Positions 7,938-17,759 are shown, counted from the first letter of the stretch. The stretch is 61,527 nt of DNA from JAHIZC01 sp043813305 (GCA_043813305.1 JBDRLC010000009.1:1-61527); one strand, 5' to 3'. Program-made: numbers and translations. The notes: a model not told the origin generated them from the letters alone.

Positions 7938-8747
7938 TCATCTAAAGAATATTAAACGCATTATCGCCTCATACCAGAATAAAGAAATCAGTGCGGCTAA
8001 TGACAGGAATGGGCCGTAAGGAATGGTGTGGTCCTTTTTTGCGATAAGATTTGCTATGCCAATGATCGCTCCGAAGAAGGGGGCTAAAAAAAATATCATC
8101 AATGCCATCTGCCACCCCAAGAATGAACCGATCATTGCTAATAACTTTATATCCCCTCCCCCCATAGACTCTGTCTCCCCCTGAATCGGCGGTTTTTTAA
8201 GCAGTTTAAAATAAACCAGGTCAAATAGAACGCCTGTGAGATAAATTATCCCCCCTCCGATCAAAATACCTAATAAAGAATTAACCATCGGCTTAACAGA
8301 GAAAGTAAATGGGTTAAGAGTAAAACCTCGGGTGGTACTTAATATGAAACCTATCACCATCCCTCCGACGGAAATCTCATCGGGAATAATCCGATGCTGG
8401 ATATCTATGAAGGTGGCGATGATCAGGCCGCAGCTAAAAAGGGCAAAAAGAAAAAAATCAAAGCTCAGGCCGAATCTATTAAATAATACTAAAAACATCG
8501 CCGCTGTCAAAAATTCAACCAGTGGGTATCTAAGCGATATTCTCTGTTTACAGAACCGGCAACAGCCCCTTAGAAGAATAAAGCTTATAAAAGGAATATT
8601 ATCGTAACCGGGAATCCTCTTTTTGCATTTAGGGCAATGTGAACGCGGCCAGACGATAGATTGGCTCAAAGGCATACGGTGGATACAGACATTTAAGAAA
8701 CTACCGACAATAGAACCAAAAATGAATATGATTATTTTTGCAATCAT
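7938..8747 (-). CDS. pilD: Type IV prepilin peptidase / N-methyltransferase
   Basis: A 269-residue polytopic membrane protein. The N-terminal cytoplasmic domain has GSFLNVCIHRMP and two zinc-binding cysteine pairs (38/41 and 63/66), features of the bifunctional enzymes that also methylate the mature pilin. Catalytic aspartates sit in FIDIQHRIIPDE (Asp115) and in GGGDIKL. It processes type IV pilin and pseudopilin leaders, so it serves the pilus genes at the left edge. The start overlaps the aroE stop by 4 bp. Confidence 0.94.
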   Translation of the reverse strand: MIAKIIIFIFGSIVGSFLNVCIHRMPLSQSIVWPRSHCPKCKKRIPGYDNIPFISFILLRGCCRFCKQRISLRYPLVEFLTAAMFLVLFNRFGLSFDFFLFALFSCGLIIATFIDIQHRIIPDEISVGGMVIGFILSTTRGFTLNPFTFSVKPMVNSLLGILIGGGIIYLTGVLFDLVYFKLLKKPPIQGETESMGGGDIKLLAMIGSFLGWQMALMIFFLAPFFGAIIGIANLIAKKDHTIPYGPFLSLAALISLFWYEAIMRLIFFR

Positions 8748-9589
8748 AATTTTTTAACTCCTTCCTTCAAGGCAAACTTCATTGCTTCCATAGGCGCAGG
8801 CCTCTCTCTCCAAATCTCAAATGAAAGCGCTCCTTGGCACAAAAGCATGCCTAGGCCGCCGGATGCGCGTGCGCCTCTATGTTTTGCTGACTTGATTAAT
8901 TTCGTTTCGACAGGATTATAAATCAGATCATAGACAAAAATATTATTGTGCAGAAGATTTTCATCAACCAAGCAAGGATCACTTTCTTTCATGCCGATAG
9001 GTGTAGCATTGATCAATAAATCAGATCTCTTGATATCTAGGCCCTGCGTAGAATCTGCGGAAGTGATTTTAAGATCCCGGAAGTTTGTCTTTAAATGATC
9101 AACCAGAATGTCTCTCCTTTTTGCGTCTATATCATATATAGAGATTCTTTTTACATGCGCTTTACTTAAATATACGCAGACTGCTCTGGCTGCTCCGCCT
9201 GCACCGATAACAGCGATACCTTTACCCTCGGGGTTAAATTTAAGGTTTTCAGTTAAATCCCTTAAAAAACCTTCTCCGTCAGTATTGAAGCCCTCCAAGC
9301 TACCTTGATTTAACTTAATCGTGTTTACTGCGCCGATGGTTTTGGCTTCATCGGAAATTTTATCAAGGATAGGTATCACTTTTTCTTTATAAGGGACCGT
9401 GACGTTTACACCAAATATCTTATTCTCACCCATGTTATATAAAAAATGCTCCAGTTTATCGGCTTCTAATTCAAATAATCTGTATTCGGCATCGATTTTC
9501 AAGGCCTTGAATGCTGCGTTATGTATTAGGGGAGAGAGGCTATGTTTTACTGGTTTTCCGATTAAACCGTAGATTTTTGGTAGGGACAT
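8744..9589 (-). CDS. aroE: Shikimate dehydrogenase (NADP+)
   Basis: A 281-residue protein with the shikimate-binding N-terminal motif (IGKPVKHSLSPLIHN, residues 11-25), catalytic Lys in NVTVPYKE, NTDGEGF, the nucleotide-binding GAGGAARAV loop and a C-terminal GLGMLLCQGALSFEIW. It reduces 3-dehydroshikimate in the chorismate pathway. The ATG lies only 2 bp from the end of palindromic element E (TGCTCATT-AA-ATG), so no normal Shine-Dalgarno site fits. Translation must use the hairpin region or be leaderless. Confidence 0.95.
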   Translation of the reverse strand: MSLPKIYGLIGKPVKHSLSPLIHNAAFKALKIDAEYRLFELEADKLEHFLYNMGENKIFGVNVTVPYKEKVIPILDKISDEAKTIGAVNTIKLNQGSLEGFNTDGEGFLRDLTENLKFNPEGKGIAVIGAGGAARAVCVYLSKAHVKRISIYDIDAKRRDILVDHLKTNFRDLKITSADSTQGLDIKRSDLLINATPIGMKESDPCLVDENLLHNNIFVYDLIYNPVETKLIKSAKHRGARASGGLGMLLCQGALSFEIWRERPAPMEAMKFALKEGVKKL

Positions 9590-9591
9590 TT

Positions 9592-9694
9592 AATGAGCAC
9601 TTGATACTTGACATTAGAATGTCAAGTATCAATCTTCCTGTTTCTCTTCTTTGAACGAGCGAACTTACGTTCCGTAAGTTTAGACTTCACTTAT
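9592..9694. repeat. Composite palindromic element, copy E (no central repeat)
   Basis: The right hairpin begins with AATGAGCA (9592-9599) and has arms TTGATACTTGACATT / AATGTCAAGTATCAA around a 1-3 base loop. The left hairpin has arms AACTTACG / CGTAAGTT and its end overlaps the leuA stop codon. The arms of the right hairpin are nearly identical to those in copy D at 29023. The ACCCCCACACC centre present in copies A to C is missing. Confidence 0.75.
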
Positions 9695-11185
9695 CTTGTT
9701 TATTGCGTCTAGATATGCTCTTACCGAAGCTTCAATAATATCCGTACTTGTTGACCTGCCGGAAACAGTCTTGCCTCCTACAGTCAACTTAAGATTCACT
9801 TCTCCTAATGCGTCGCGGCCCGACGTCACTGCACTTAAACGGTAATCTGAAAGTTTAGTCTTTATCTTAGTGATCTTGCCTATGGCTTTAAAACATGCAT
9901 CAACCGGGCCGTCTCCGCTGGAGGTTGCTTCGATAATTTTCTTTTTATGTCTTATCTTGACGTACCCTTGCGGTATGATGTCTGTTCCGGTATTCACCCT
10001 TACAGAGATCAGCTCATATATCCTTCTCTTCTCTCTGGTCTCCTCTTCTACTAAAGCAATCAGATCGTCATCAAAGACCTCTTTCTTCTTATCAGCTAAA
10101 TGTTTGAACATCGTGAAAATTTCATTTATCTGCTTCTCGTTGAATTTAAATCCCAAATCCTTTAATCTCTTAGCTAAAGCATGCCTTCCGGAATGTTTTC
10201 CTAGCACGAGCTGGCTGGAACCAATGCCCACATCCTTCGGGTTCATAATCTCATAGGTTATTCTCTTCTTTAAGACCGCATCCTGATGAATACCCGCTTC
10301 ATGCCGAAAAGCATTACTGCCGACAATCGCCTTATTCGGAGGAACCACGAATCCGGTCAGACTACTGACTAATCGCGAAATCGTAAAGATGTTCTTGGCA
10401 TTTATCTTCGTATAGAGACCGCCGAACGCATCTTTTCGCGTCTTAATCGACATCACTATTTCTTCCAAAGATGCATTCCCTGCACGTTCACCTAAACCGT
10501 TTATCGTACAGTGAACCTGACGCGCTCCGGCTAAGACCGCAGAGAGCGAATTCGCTACTGCCATACCCAGGTCGTCGTGGCAATGTATGGAGATAACCGC
10601 TTTACTGATGTTAGGGACATGCTTCTTTATATCCGTAATCAAAGAATATATTTCCTGAGGATAACTGTAGCCGACGGTATCGGGGACATTTATTGTCCTT
10701 GCCCCCTGTGCTATAGCTATCTCAATGACCCGGTAAAGAAAATCTCTCTCTGTACGGGTCGCATCTTCGGGAGAAAACTCAATATCGCCGCATAAGTTTC
10801 TGGCTAATCCGGTGGCTTTCTTTGCCAGACTTAGAATCTCCTCCTCTGCTTTTCTGAATTTATATCTAAGATGTATCTTTGAGGTAGCCATAAATATGTG
10901 TATGCGAGGGCGTTTTGCTCTCCTCACCGCTCGATGAGCTGCCTCAATATCTTTTTGCAGGCACCTTGCCAAGCCGCAAACACTGCTCCTCTTTATGCTC
11001 TTAGCAACTGCGCTTACTGCCTTAAAATCATCAGGGCTGGCAATCGGAAAGCCTGCCTCGATTACGTCAACGCCTAATTTCTCCAGCCCAAAAGCGATCT
11101 CTAGCTTCTGCTCGGAGGTCAGAGACGCACCCGGGGCCTGCTCCCCGTCCCTTAAGGTAGTGTCAAAAATAATTATCTTATCCAT
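9680..11185 (-). CDS. leuA: 2-isopropylmalate synthase
   Basis: A 501-residue protein that condenses acetyl-CoA and 2-oxoisovalerate, the first step of leucine synthesis. The DTTLRDGEQAPG metal/active-site motif starts at residue 7, SIHCHDDLGMAVANS gives the metal histidines, NGLGERAGN is intact, and a full C-terminal LeuA regulatory dimer domain (from about 370) implies leucine feedback. The start at 11185 is chosen over 11227 because the 14 extra residues lie upstream of the conserved start and a GGGGAAAG site precedes it. The last codons (ISEV plus stop) overlap element E. Confidence 0.94.
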   Translation of the reverse strand: MDKIIIFDTTLRDGEQAPGASLTSEQKLEIAFGLEKLGVDVIEAGFPIASPDDFKAVSAVAKSIKRSSVCGLARCLQKDIEAAHRAVRRAKRPRIHIFMATSKIHLRYKFRKAEEEILSLAKKATGLARNLCGDIEFSPEDATRTERDFLYRVIEIAIAQGARTINVPDTVGYSYPQEIYSLITDIKKHVPNISKAVISIHCHDDLGMAVANSLSAVLAGARQVHCTINGLGERAGNASLEEIVMSIKTRKDAFGGLYTKINAKNIFTISRLVSSLTGFVVPPNKAIVGSNAFRHEAGIHQDAVLKKRITYEIMNPKDVGIGSSQLVLGKHSGRHALAKRLKDLGFKFNEKQINEIFTMFKHLADKKKEVFDDDLIALVEEETREKRRIYELISVRVNTGTDIIPQGYVKIRHKKKIIEATSSGDGPVDACFKAIGKITKIKTKLSDYRLSAVTSGRDALGEVNLKLTVGGKTVSGRSTSTDIIEASVRAYLDAINKISEV

Positions 11186-11249
11186 CTTATTTCTTTCCCC
11201 TGCAGATTTGTCGGCTAACGCCTCCAAATCTAAACGCTGGGGACTCCGC

Positions 11250-12251
11250 TCACTTACGTTCGCTGCGCATCCAGGGCATCATCTCGCGTAACTGTCTACC
11301 GATCTTCTCTATCGGATGTTCATCGCCCTCTTTTAAGAGACTATTAAAGTTAGGCCTTCCCTCTTCATTCTCCTTAATCCATTCTCTGGCGAATTTACCC
11401 GTCTGTATCTGCTTAAGGATCTTCTTCATCTCTTTTCTCGTTCTCTCGGTGATAATTCTCCTGCCACGGGTCAAATCTCCGTAACAAGCAGTATTAGAAA
11501 CTTTTCTACGCATTCCCGAGATACCATACTCCTGAATCAGGTCTGTAATCAGTTTTAGCTCATGCAATACCTCAAAATAAGCGATCTCCGGCTGGTAGCC
11601 CGCTTCGATTAGAGTATCGAATCCTGCCTTGATTAATTCGGTCACGCCGCCGCAAAGCACCGCTTGTTCACCAAAGAGATCTGTTTCAGTTTCCTCCTTA
11701 AAATTAGTCTCAATTACGCCCGCTGTCGTGGCTTTTATCGCCTTGGCATAAGCTAAGGCTAATTTTAAAGCTTCTCCGCTTGCATCCTGAAATACCGCAA
11801 CCAGCGAAGGCACGCCTTTACCCTCTTCATACATCTTCCTCACCAAAGCACCCGGACCTTTAGGTGCTACCATAAACACATCTACTTTTTTAGGCGGTTT
11901 TATCTGTTTAAAATGGATATTAAAACCGTGCGAAAAGCAGAGTGCCTTCCCCTTCTTAAGATTGGGCTTTATCGCCTCCTGATAAACTTTTGCCTGTACA
12001 TGATCCTGGGTTAATATCTGGATAATATCTGCTGCACGGGCTGCCTCCTCCGCTGAAACTGGCACAAATCCGTCCTGCTTTGCCTGCTCGAAATTCGGCG
12101 TACCCTCCAACTCAGAAACAACCACCTTGCAACCCGAATCCTTAAGGCACAATGCCTGGCCGCGGCCCTGGATACCATAACCGATAATCGCTATGGTCTT
12201 ATCCTTTATCAGTTCTAAATCTGCATCCTGATCATAGTAAATCTTCGCCAT
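11250..12251 (-). CDS. ilvC: Ketol-acid reductoisomerase
   Basis: A 333-residue class I KARI, a usual length. The Rossmann motif GYGIQGRGQA (near 24-33), the APKGPG segment, and the knotted C-terminal metal domain (ETDLFGEQAVLCGG, EIAYFEVLHELKLI) are all present. It converts acetolactate to dihydroxyvalerate using NAD(P)H. ATG 12251 is chosen because AAGGAGAAG lies just upstream; starting at 12281 would translate that ribosome binding site. It sits between ilvH and leuA in the branched-chain operon. Confidence 0.95.
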   Translation of the reverse strand: MAKIYYDQDADLELIKDKTIAIIGYGIQGRGQALCLKDSGCKVVVSELEGTPNFEQAKQDGFVPVSAEEAARAADIIQILTQDHVQAKVYQEAIKPNLKKGKALCFSHGFNIHFKQIKPPKKVDVFMVAPKGPGALVRKMYEEGKGVPSLVAVFQDASGEALKLALAYAKAIKATTAGVIETNFKEETETDLFGEQAVLCGGVTELIKAGFDTLIEAGYQPEIAYFEVLHELKLITDLIQEYGISGMRRKVSNTACYGDLTRGRRIITERTRKEMKKILKQIQTGKFAREWIKENEEGRPNFNSLLKEGDEHPIEKIGRQLREMMPWMRSERK

Positions 12252-12295
12252 TTTTCTTCTCCTTAATTTTCCCGCTATCACGGGTTAGAAAATTA

Positions 12296-12333
12296 ATCCC
12301 GAGTAACCTTAGCTACTTACGGTTACGAGGGAT
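12296..12333. repeat. Hairpin with tandem G.A mismatch (ilvH-ilvC spacer)
   Basis: The left arm ATCCC-GA-GTAACC (12296-12308) faces GGTTAC-GA-GGGAT (12321-12333). Both flanks pair perfectly and the only unpaired positions in the stem are GA opposite GA. A smaller palindrome, CCCG-CTATCA-CGGG, lies beside it at 12271-12284. Confidence 0.7.
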
Positions 12334-12336
12334 AAA

Positions 12337-12810
12337 CTAATGTGTAATTGCGATCCTTCCGGTCCTGACTAATTCCTTGATCCCGAATTTATTTAACTCT
12401 TCGAGGAGCTGTCTGATATTAGCCTGATCTCCCACTGCCTCGATTATTGCCGTATTACCCTTATACTGAATAATCTTACCGACATATTTCTTAAAGATCG
12501 CTTCCAGTTTTTCTTTTTCTTTAAACGCAAATTTTACCTTCGCTAAAACAAGCTCGCGATCCAAATGATCTTTGCCAGTAAAATCTGTTACAGAAATAAC
12601 GTCGATTAGCTTATTTAACTGCTTATTTATCTGTTCTAATATCTTCTCATTCTCTGCCTCTACTACAATAGTCATATAGGATATCGCCGGATCGAGAGTT
12701 TCACTGACAGCCAAAGATGCAATATTGTATCCGCGGGCGCTGAATAAACTAGCTACCCGTGCCAATACGCCAAATTTATTCTCAACCAGTACTGAAATCG
12801 TATGTTTCAT
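12337..12810 (-). CDS. ilvH: Acetolactate synthase small (regulatory) subunit
   Basis: A 157-residue protein with an N-terminal ACT domain (VLVENKFGVLARVASLFSARGYNIASLAV, residues 7-35) and the C-terminal ALS small-subunit domain. It binds valine and activates and feedback-inhibits the IlvB catalytic subunit. The start overlaps the final base of ilvB, so both are coupled. Confidence 0.95.
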   Translation of the reverse strand: MKHTISVLVENKFGVLARVASLFSARGYNIASLAVSETLDPAISYMTIVVEAENEKILEQINKQLNKLIDVISVTDFTGKDHLDRELVLAKVKFAFKEKEKLEAIFKKYVGKIIQYKGNTAIIEAVGDQANIRQLLEELNKFGIKELVRTGRIAITH

Positions 12811-14474
12811 TAAGCCATACCTCCGATCATGCGATTTATCGCCTCACCTGCAGGCACCATCGGGTAAACATTCTCTTCCGGCTCAACGCGAAAATCTATT
12901 AAGACAATATTATCTATCGAAATGGCTTTTTCAATCGCAGGGCGCACTTCTGCTTTTTTGGTTACACGAATACCCACTGCACCGTAACTTTCTGCTAATT
13001 TAACAAAATCAGGGTTTACCAGAGTAGTATAGGAATAGCGTTTCTTATAAAAAAGTTCCTGCCATTGTCTGACCATCCCCAGATAACCATTATTTAAAAT
13101 AGCGATCTTAACCGGCAAATGATTATTCACTGCTGTCGATAATTCCTGAATATTCATCTGGATTGATCCATCGCCTGCGATATCTATCACCAGCTTGTCG
13201 GGACAGCCGACCTGAGCTCCAATAGCCGCAGGGAATCCAAAACCCATAGTGCCTAAGCCACCGCTTGATATCCATGTGCGGGGCTTATCATGCTTATACC
13301 ACTGACAAGCCCACATCTGATTCTGTCCCACTTCCGTGGCAATAATCGCATTGCCTTTGGTGATTTGATAAATCTGTTCAATCACAAACTGAGGCCGTAA
13401 AGCTTCGTCATTCTTATAAAACAAAGGATACTGCTTTTTCCATTGATTTATCTTATCCTGCCAAGCTTGTATCTTGGGAGTTTTCTTGATATATTTAAGT
13501 AACTCTCGTAAAATATTCTTCGCATCGCCAACTATAGGTATATCCACACTGATGTTTTTACTAATCGATGTAGGATCGATATCGATATGAATAATTTTAG
13601 CTTCTGGCGCAAAGGAATCTAATCTACCCGTAACCCGGTCATCAAAACGTGCTCCGATGGCAACGATCAAATCCGATTCCATAGTCGCATGATTTGCATA
13701 AGCCGTGCCGTGCATGCCAAGCATCCCTAAGGATAACTCATGCGTACCGGGAAAAGCCCCTAACCCCATGAAAGTCGTGGTTACCGGGATACCTGCTTTC
13801 TCTGCTAATTGTAAAAGTTCAACTGAAGCTCCAGAAGTAACAACTCCTCCGCCTACATAAAGCAGAGGACGTTTAGCATTCTCAATCCATTTAGCTGCTT
13901 TTTTAATCTGGCCCGGATGTCCGGTGTAAGTTGGTTTGTACGATCGCAGCTCTAACTTCTCAGGCCAAACAAATTCTGTCGTAGCGATCTGAACATCGAC
14001 AGGAAGATCGATTACCACAGGGCCAGGCCGGCCGGTTGAGGCGATATAAAAAGCCTCACGAATAATTCGTGCAAGATCCTTAACATCCTTAACCAGATAA
14101 TTGTGCTTTGTTATCGGACGCGTAATACCTGTAACATCGGACTCTTGAAACGCATCATTACCGATAAGATGCGTCTTCACCTGTCCGGTAATTGCAACAA
14201 TCGGCACAGAATCCATAAAGGCATTGGCAATACCGGTAACTAAATTTGTTGCTCCCGGCCCTGACGTTGAAAGGCAGACCCCAACCTTACCGGTGGCGCG
14301 CGCATAACCATCAGCAGCATGGGCAGCGCCCTGCTCGTGACGCGTCAAAATAAACTTTATCTTGGCATCATACAACTCATCAAAAATAGGCAAGACTACG
14401 CCGCCAGGATAACCAAACATAACCTCAACACCCTCACGCTTTAAACACTCGATTAGTATCTGTGCACCGGTCAT
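12810..14474 (-). CDS. ilvB: Acetolactate synthase large (catalytic) subunit
   Basis: A 554-residue thiamine-diphosphate enzyme with three domains. The activating Glu lies in RHEQGAAHAADGYARATG (about 45-62), the FAD-binding central domain is at about 190-330, and the ThDP/Mg motif GDGSIQMNIQELSTAVNN is near 435. It makes acetolactate from pyruvate, the first common step of valine, leucine and isoleucine synthesis. The long palindrome at 14479-14572 separates it from ilvD. Confidence 0.96.
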   Translation of the reverse strand: MTGAQILIECLKREGVEVMFGYPGGVVLPIFDELYDAKIKFILTRHEQGAAHAADGYARATGKVGVCLSTSGPGATNLVTGIANAFMDSVPIVAITGQVKTHLIGNDAFQESDVTGITRPITKHNYLVKDVKDLARIIREAFYIASTGRPGPVVIDLPVDVQIATTEFVWPEKLELRSYKPTYTGHPGQIKKAAKWIENAKRPLLYVGGGVVTSGASVELLQLAEKAGIPVTTTFMGLGAFPGTHELSLGMLGMHGTAYANHATMESDLIVAIGARFDDRVTGRLDSFAPEAKIIHIDIDPTSISKNISVDIPIVGDAKNILRELLKYIKKTPKIQAWQDKINQWKKQYPLFYKNDEALRPQFVIEQIYQITKGNAIIATEVGQNQMWACQWYKHDKPRTWISSGGLGTMGFGFPAAIGAQVGCPDKLVIDIAGDGSIQMNIQELSTAVNNHLPVKIAILNNGYLGMVRQWQELFYKKRYSYTTLVNPDFVKLAESYGAVGIRVTKKAEVRPAIEKAISIDNIVLIDFRVEPEENVYPMVPAGEAINRMIGGMA

Positions 14475-14478
14475 TTTT

Positions 14479-14572
14479 CGTAAATAGTAAATTAGTAAAC
14501 TGTAACTAGTAATTTCGTTGTCAATTCAAAAAATTCAATTACGAGTTACTAGTTACGAGCTTACGAGTTACT
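14479..14572. repeat. Word-repeat palindrome of GTAACTAGT type, copy 1
   Basis: The left arm (14479-14515) is built from AGTAAATTAGTAAACT-like words ending in GTAACTAGTAATT. The right arm (14537-14572) is its complement built from AATTACGAGTTACTAGTTAC-like words. It fills the ilvD-ilvB spacer and begins at the ilvD stop codon (14571). Confidence 0.75.
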
Positions 14573-16223
14573 AAACTAATACCGCTCCTTTATCGGCGGA
14601 ACTGACTAATTTGGAATATCTGGAAAGATACCCTGTCCTGATCTTCGGTGCAATCGCTCTCCAGTTCCTGAATCTCCTCTCGATCTCTGCCTTGTTTAAT
14701 TTGACTTCTAGTTTTCTTTTAGATATATCAATACTGATTATATCACCCTCTTTTAGAATTGCAATCGGGCCTGCGGCTGATGCTTCAGGTGAAATATGCC
14801 CGATGCAAGGCCCCTTTGTACCTCCGGAGAATCTTCCGTCAGTAATCAGAGCGACGGAATCAGCTAATCCCATACCTACGATGGAAGCAGTGGGTGCTAG
14901 CATCTCGCGCATTCCCGGGCCGCCGCTCGGGCCTTCATAGCGAATAACAATGCAGTCACCCTTCTTGATCTTACCTCCCAGGATTGCCTGCATCGCCTCT
15001 TCTTCCCGGTTGAACACACGCGCCCTGCCTATAAATTTCATCATCTTAGGATTCACTGCTGATTGCTTAACCACGCATCCATCAGGAGCAAGATTTCCGA
15101 ATAAAACAGCAATCCCGCCCTGTTTATGATAGGCTTTATTAAGCGGACGGATCACGTCCTCATCGGAAATCTCTGCTGACTTGGCAATATCATAAATTTT
15201 CGAACCGCCAAGCGTCAAAGTATTATTTAACTTACTCTTCAGGCGTTTTAACACCGCAGGGATACCTCCGGCATACTCTAGATCTTCCATAAAGTGAGTT
15301 CCCGCAGGTTCCAAGCTTGTAATATGAGGAATCCTTTTACTTATCTTATCAAAAGTCTCTAGATCTAAATTCAGCCCTGCTTCATTGGCAACCGCCATCA
15401 GATGCAAGACGGTATTGCTTGAACCACCCATCGCCATATCCACCACAATCGCATTCTCTAAAGATTTTTGGGTAATTATCTTACGGGGAGTAATATTCTT
15501 CTTCACTAACTCTACAATCCGCTCACCGCTTGCTTGGGCAATACGGCGCTTCTTAGCCGAAACTGCCAGAGCTGTAGCACATCCCGGCAGAGACATCCCT
15601 AATGTCTCAGTGATACATGCCATAGTATTGGCGGTATATAGGCCCTGACATGAACCCGCACCAGGGCAGGCCTCCATTTCTAAACAAGCAAGCTCTTTGC
15701 CTGAGATCTCACCCTTCTTTGCCCGAGCTAAAGCCTCATAGGTATCATGCACAAAAGCGAGTTTCTTATTCCTAAATCGACCGGAGAGCATCGGCCCGGC
15801 AGTAACAATGATCGCCGGAATGTTTAAACGTGTCACCCCCATCAACATCCCCGGAGTAATCTTATCGCAATTAGTCAGGCAGACGATTCCGTCAAGGCTG
15901 TGGGCATTACACACTGTCTCGATTGTATCTGCCACAATTTCGCGTGAGGCCAAGGGATAACACATCCCCAAATGGCCCATAGCAATACCGTCGCAGATAC
16001 CCGGCACGCCAAAGAAAAACGGCGCACCCCCTCCGTAGCAGATACCGCGTTCAATGTATCGCTCCAAATCCCGCATACCGATATGGCCGGGAATCAGATC
16101 AGTAAAAGAAGTAGCCACGCCGATAAACGGTCTTTTTAAATCGTTCCTACTTAGACCTGTAGCGTGTAAAAGTGCTCTGTGCGGAACTCTCTCTAACCCT
16201 TTTTTTATCTTATCTGATCTCAT
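14571..16223 (-). CDS. ilvD: Dihydroxy-acid dehydratase
   Basis: A 550-residue iron-sulphur dehydratase that makes the 2-oxo acids of valine and isoleucine synthesis. Cluster and metal cysteines are visible in LTNCDKITPGM and ACPGAGSCQGLYTANTM; the C-terminal ITDGRFSGGTKGPCIGH block is intact. A GAGGG site precedes the ATG. It is the first ilv gene in transcription order, with the aldolase gene upstream, and is separated from ilvB by a palindrome rather than a tight junction. Confidence 0.96.
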   Translation of the reverse strand: MRSDKIKKGLERVPHRALLHATGLSRNDLKRPFIGVATSFTDLIPGHIGMRDLERYIERGICYGGGAPFFFGVPGICDGIAMGHLGMCYPLASREIVADTIETVCNAHSLDGIVCLTNCDKITPGMLMGVTRLNIPAIIVTAGPMLSGRFRNKKLAFVHDTYEALARAKKGEISGKELACLEMEACPGAGSCQGLYTANTMACITETLGMSLPGCATALAVSAKKRRIAQASGERIVELVKKNITPRKIITQKSLENAIVVDMAMGGSSNTVLHLMAVANEAGLNLDLETFDKISKRIPHITSLEPAGTHFMEDLEYAGGIPAVLKRLKSKLNNTLTLGGSKIYDIAKSAEISDEDVIRPLNKAYHKQGGIAVLFGNLAPDGCVVKQSAVNPKMMKFIGRARVFNREEEAMQAILGGKIKKGDCIVIRYEGPSGGPGMREMLAPTASIVGMGLADSVALITDGRFSGGTKGPCIGHISPEASAAGPIAILKEGDIISIDISKRKLEVKLNKAEIERRFRNWRAIAPKIRTGYLSRYSKLVSSADKGAVLV

Positions 16224-16250
16224 TTTTCTACCCTCTTTTAAGAATATTGA

Positions 16251-16338
16251 GTAACTAGTAAATCAGTAACTCGTAACTAGTAATTTCTCGAACTAAGGAT
16301 TTGAATTACCAGTTACTAGTTACCAGTTACTAATTACT
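16251..16338. repeat. Word-repeat palindrome of GTAACTAGT type, copy 2
   Basis: The left arm from 16251 (GTAACTAGTAAATCAGTAAC and onward) pairs with the right arm ending at 16338 (AGTTACTAATTAC). The same words recur in both arms and in copies 1 and 3. It fills the spacer between the aldolase gene and ilvD. Confidence 0.75.
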
Positions 16339-16343
16339 AAAAA

Positions 16344-17669
16344 TCAATCATCCCCCTCACCGTCATGAACGACAGGACCTTTCTCTTCGCGTTTACGAAC
16401 AATAACCCGTTTCAGGGTTACATATTTATCAACTAATTCTTTATTATTCACTGAATTCAACTGTTTAAAGAGAAACTCAAACTTCTCTTCGATCTCCTTG
16501 GCAATCGCATCCCTTACTTCCTGAGTTAGCCCGATGATCTCTTTTTTAAAAGGGCCTAAAGCTTTCTTACGCGTCTTATAAATAAATTGCTCTTCGGTCT
16601 GTCCTTCTTTTTTCTCCGAAACAAGATTAGCATTAATCCACTCATAGATCTTATCTTTCAGTTGCTTAGGAAAGTGCGGACTTTCAAAGATCATATTCTG
16701 GAATTGAGTTGCTAAATGTACTTCTGCGGTCTCGCACTCGGCGAACTTATGAAAGGCCTCTGCCGGCAAAGTAGAAGCGCCGTGCTGAACTGCCCCTGCC
16801 ATACCGTATTCTTTCCTGGCAACCTCAGATAATACTTTTAAGGTATCAAAATCTATACTCACCTTAGCAATCGAGCCATCAGGCAAAACTACTCCCCCGT
16901 GAGACGTTCCAGTCTGAACACTAATCTTACTGATTCCTCTACGCCCCTTCCTTAACCTCTCCTTAAAACCCTCCATAAATGCACGTAAATCTTCCGGCGT
17001 TGAATTCTTGCTGCCCACCTCTCCTATCTCGCCGCCAACAGAAACTTCTATCCCGCGGGGCTGGATCTGACGGATAAATTGGGTCAGTTTTGCACAGACT
17101 TCATAATTCAGATACTGCTGTTTCTTAATCGTCGGTCTGGAAAGGTCTACCAGGGTCGATGAATCAATATCAATATTATAGAATCCCGCATCAATAGAAT
17201 CAGCGATCAATGCCTCTAGGCTTTCTATCTCTTTATCCGGATTTTCGCTGTATTTTTTTGCATTAGCCTGGAAATGGTCTCCCTGAACAAATACCGGTCC
17301 GCTGTAACCTTCTTTCACCGCAGCTGCCAGAATACAGCTTGTATATTCAATCGGTACCTGAGCAGTATAGCCCATCTCGGATTTTGCGATCTCAAAGATA
17401 AACGCACCGGAATTATTTCTAATCGCCACGCGAAATATCGCCTTAGCTAAATCATAAGTCATGCTCCTTAAGTTTATCGCCGGAACCGTACAGCCGTTAA
17501 ATTCTCCTCTGCCGCGCGCCATATAAAACTCGTGTATGCTTGAAGGATAAACCCCCTTTTTATAGGCGATATCTTTTATCTTTTTAGCTAGTTTTTTCTT
17601 AACCTCTATATCTTCGGTCATAATTAATTCCATAATTATTTTTTCTACATCCAACGGCCTTCTTCCCAT
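16344..17669 (-). CDS. Class II aldolase, probably fructose-1,6-bisphosphate aldolase
   Basis: A 441-residue zinc aldolase of the class II family. The zinc and catalytic blocks are visible: FVQGDHFQ (HxDH-like, about 121-128), NIDIDSST, GGEIGEVG, QTGTSHGG and QHGASTLP. It is longer than typical FbaA (about 360) because of an N-terminal extension (about 60 residues) and a C-terminal tail of about 60 charged residues. Adjacent pfkA supports a glycolytic role; a tagatose-bisphosphate specificity cannot be excluded. A strong AAGGAGG site fixes the start. Confidence 0.75.
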   Translation of the reverse strand: MGRRPLDVEKIIMELIMTEDIEVKKKLAKKIKDIAYKKGVYPSSIHEFYMARGRGEFNGCTVPAINLRSMTYDLAKAIFRVAIRNNSGAFIFEIAKSEMGYTAQVPIEYTSCILAAAVKEGYSGPVFVQGDHFQANAKKYSENPDKEIESLEALIADSIDAGFYNIDIDSSTLVDLSRPTIKKQQYLNYEVCAKLTQFIRQIQPRGIEVSVGGEIGEVGSKNSTPEDLRAFMEGFKERLRKGRRGISKISVQTGTSHGGVVLPDGSIAKVSIDFDTLKVLSEVARKEYGMAGAVQHGASTLPAEAFHKFAECETAEVHLATQFQNMIFESPHFPKQLKDKIYEWINANLVSEKKEGQTEEQFIYKTRKKALGPFKKEIIGLTQEVRDAIAKEIEEKFEFLFKQLNSVNNKELVDKYVTLKRVIVRKREEKGPVVHDGEGDD

Positions 17670-17717
17670 AATAATATACCTCCTTGATGAGCCCTTTATT
17701 AAAATCCAGGCGAATCA

Positions 17718-17756
17718 ATCCCGAACAACCCTCTTTTACTTCAGGTTGCGAGGGAT
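17718..17756. repeat. Hairpin with tandem G.A mismatch (pfkA-aldolase spacer)
   Basis: The left arm ATCCC-GA-ACAACC (17718-17730) faces GGTTGC-GA-GGGAT (17744-17756). It has the same outer ATCCC/GGGAT stem and GA/GA mismatch as the hairpin at 12296-12333, but a different inner stem, with one further A/C mismatch. Confidence 0.65.
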
Positions 17757-17759
17757 CGC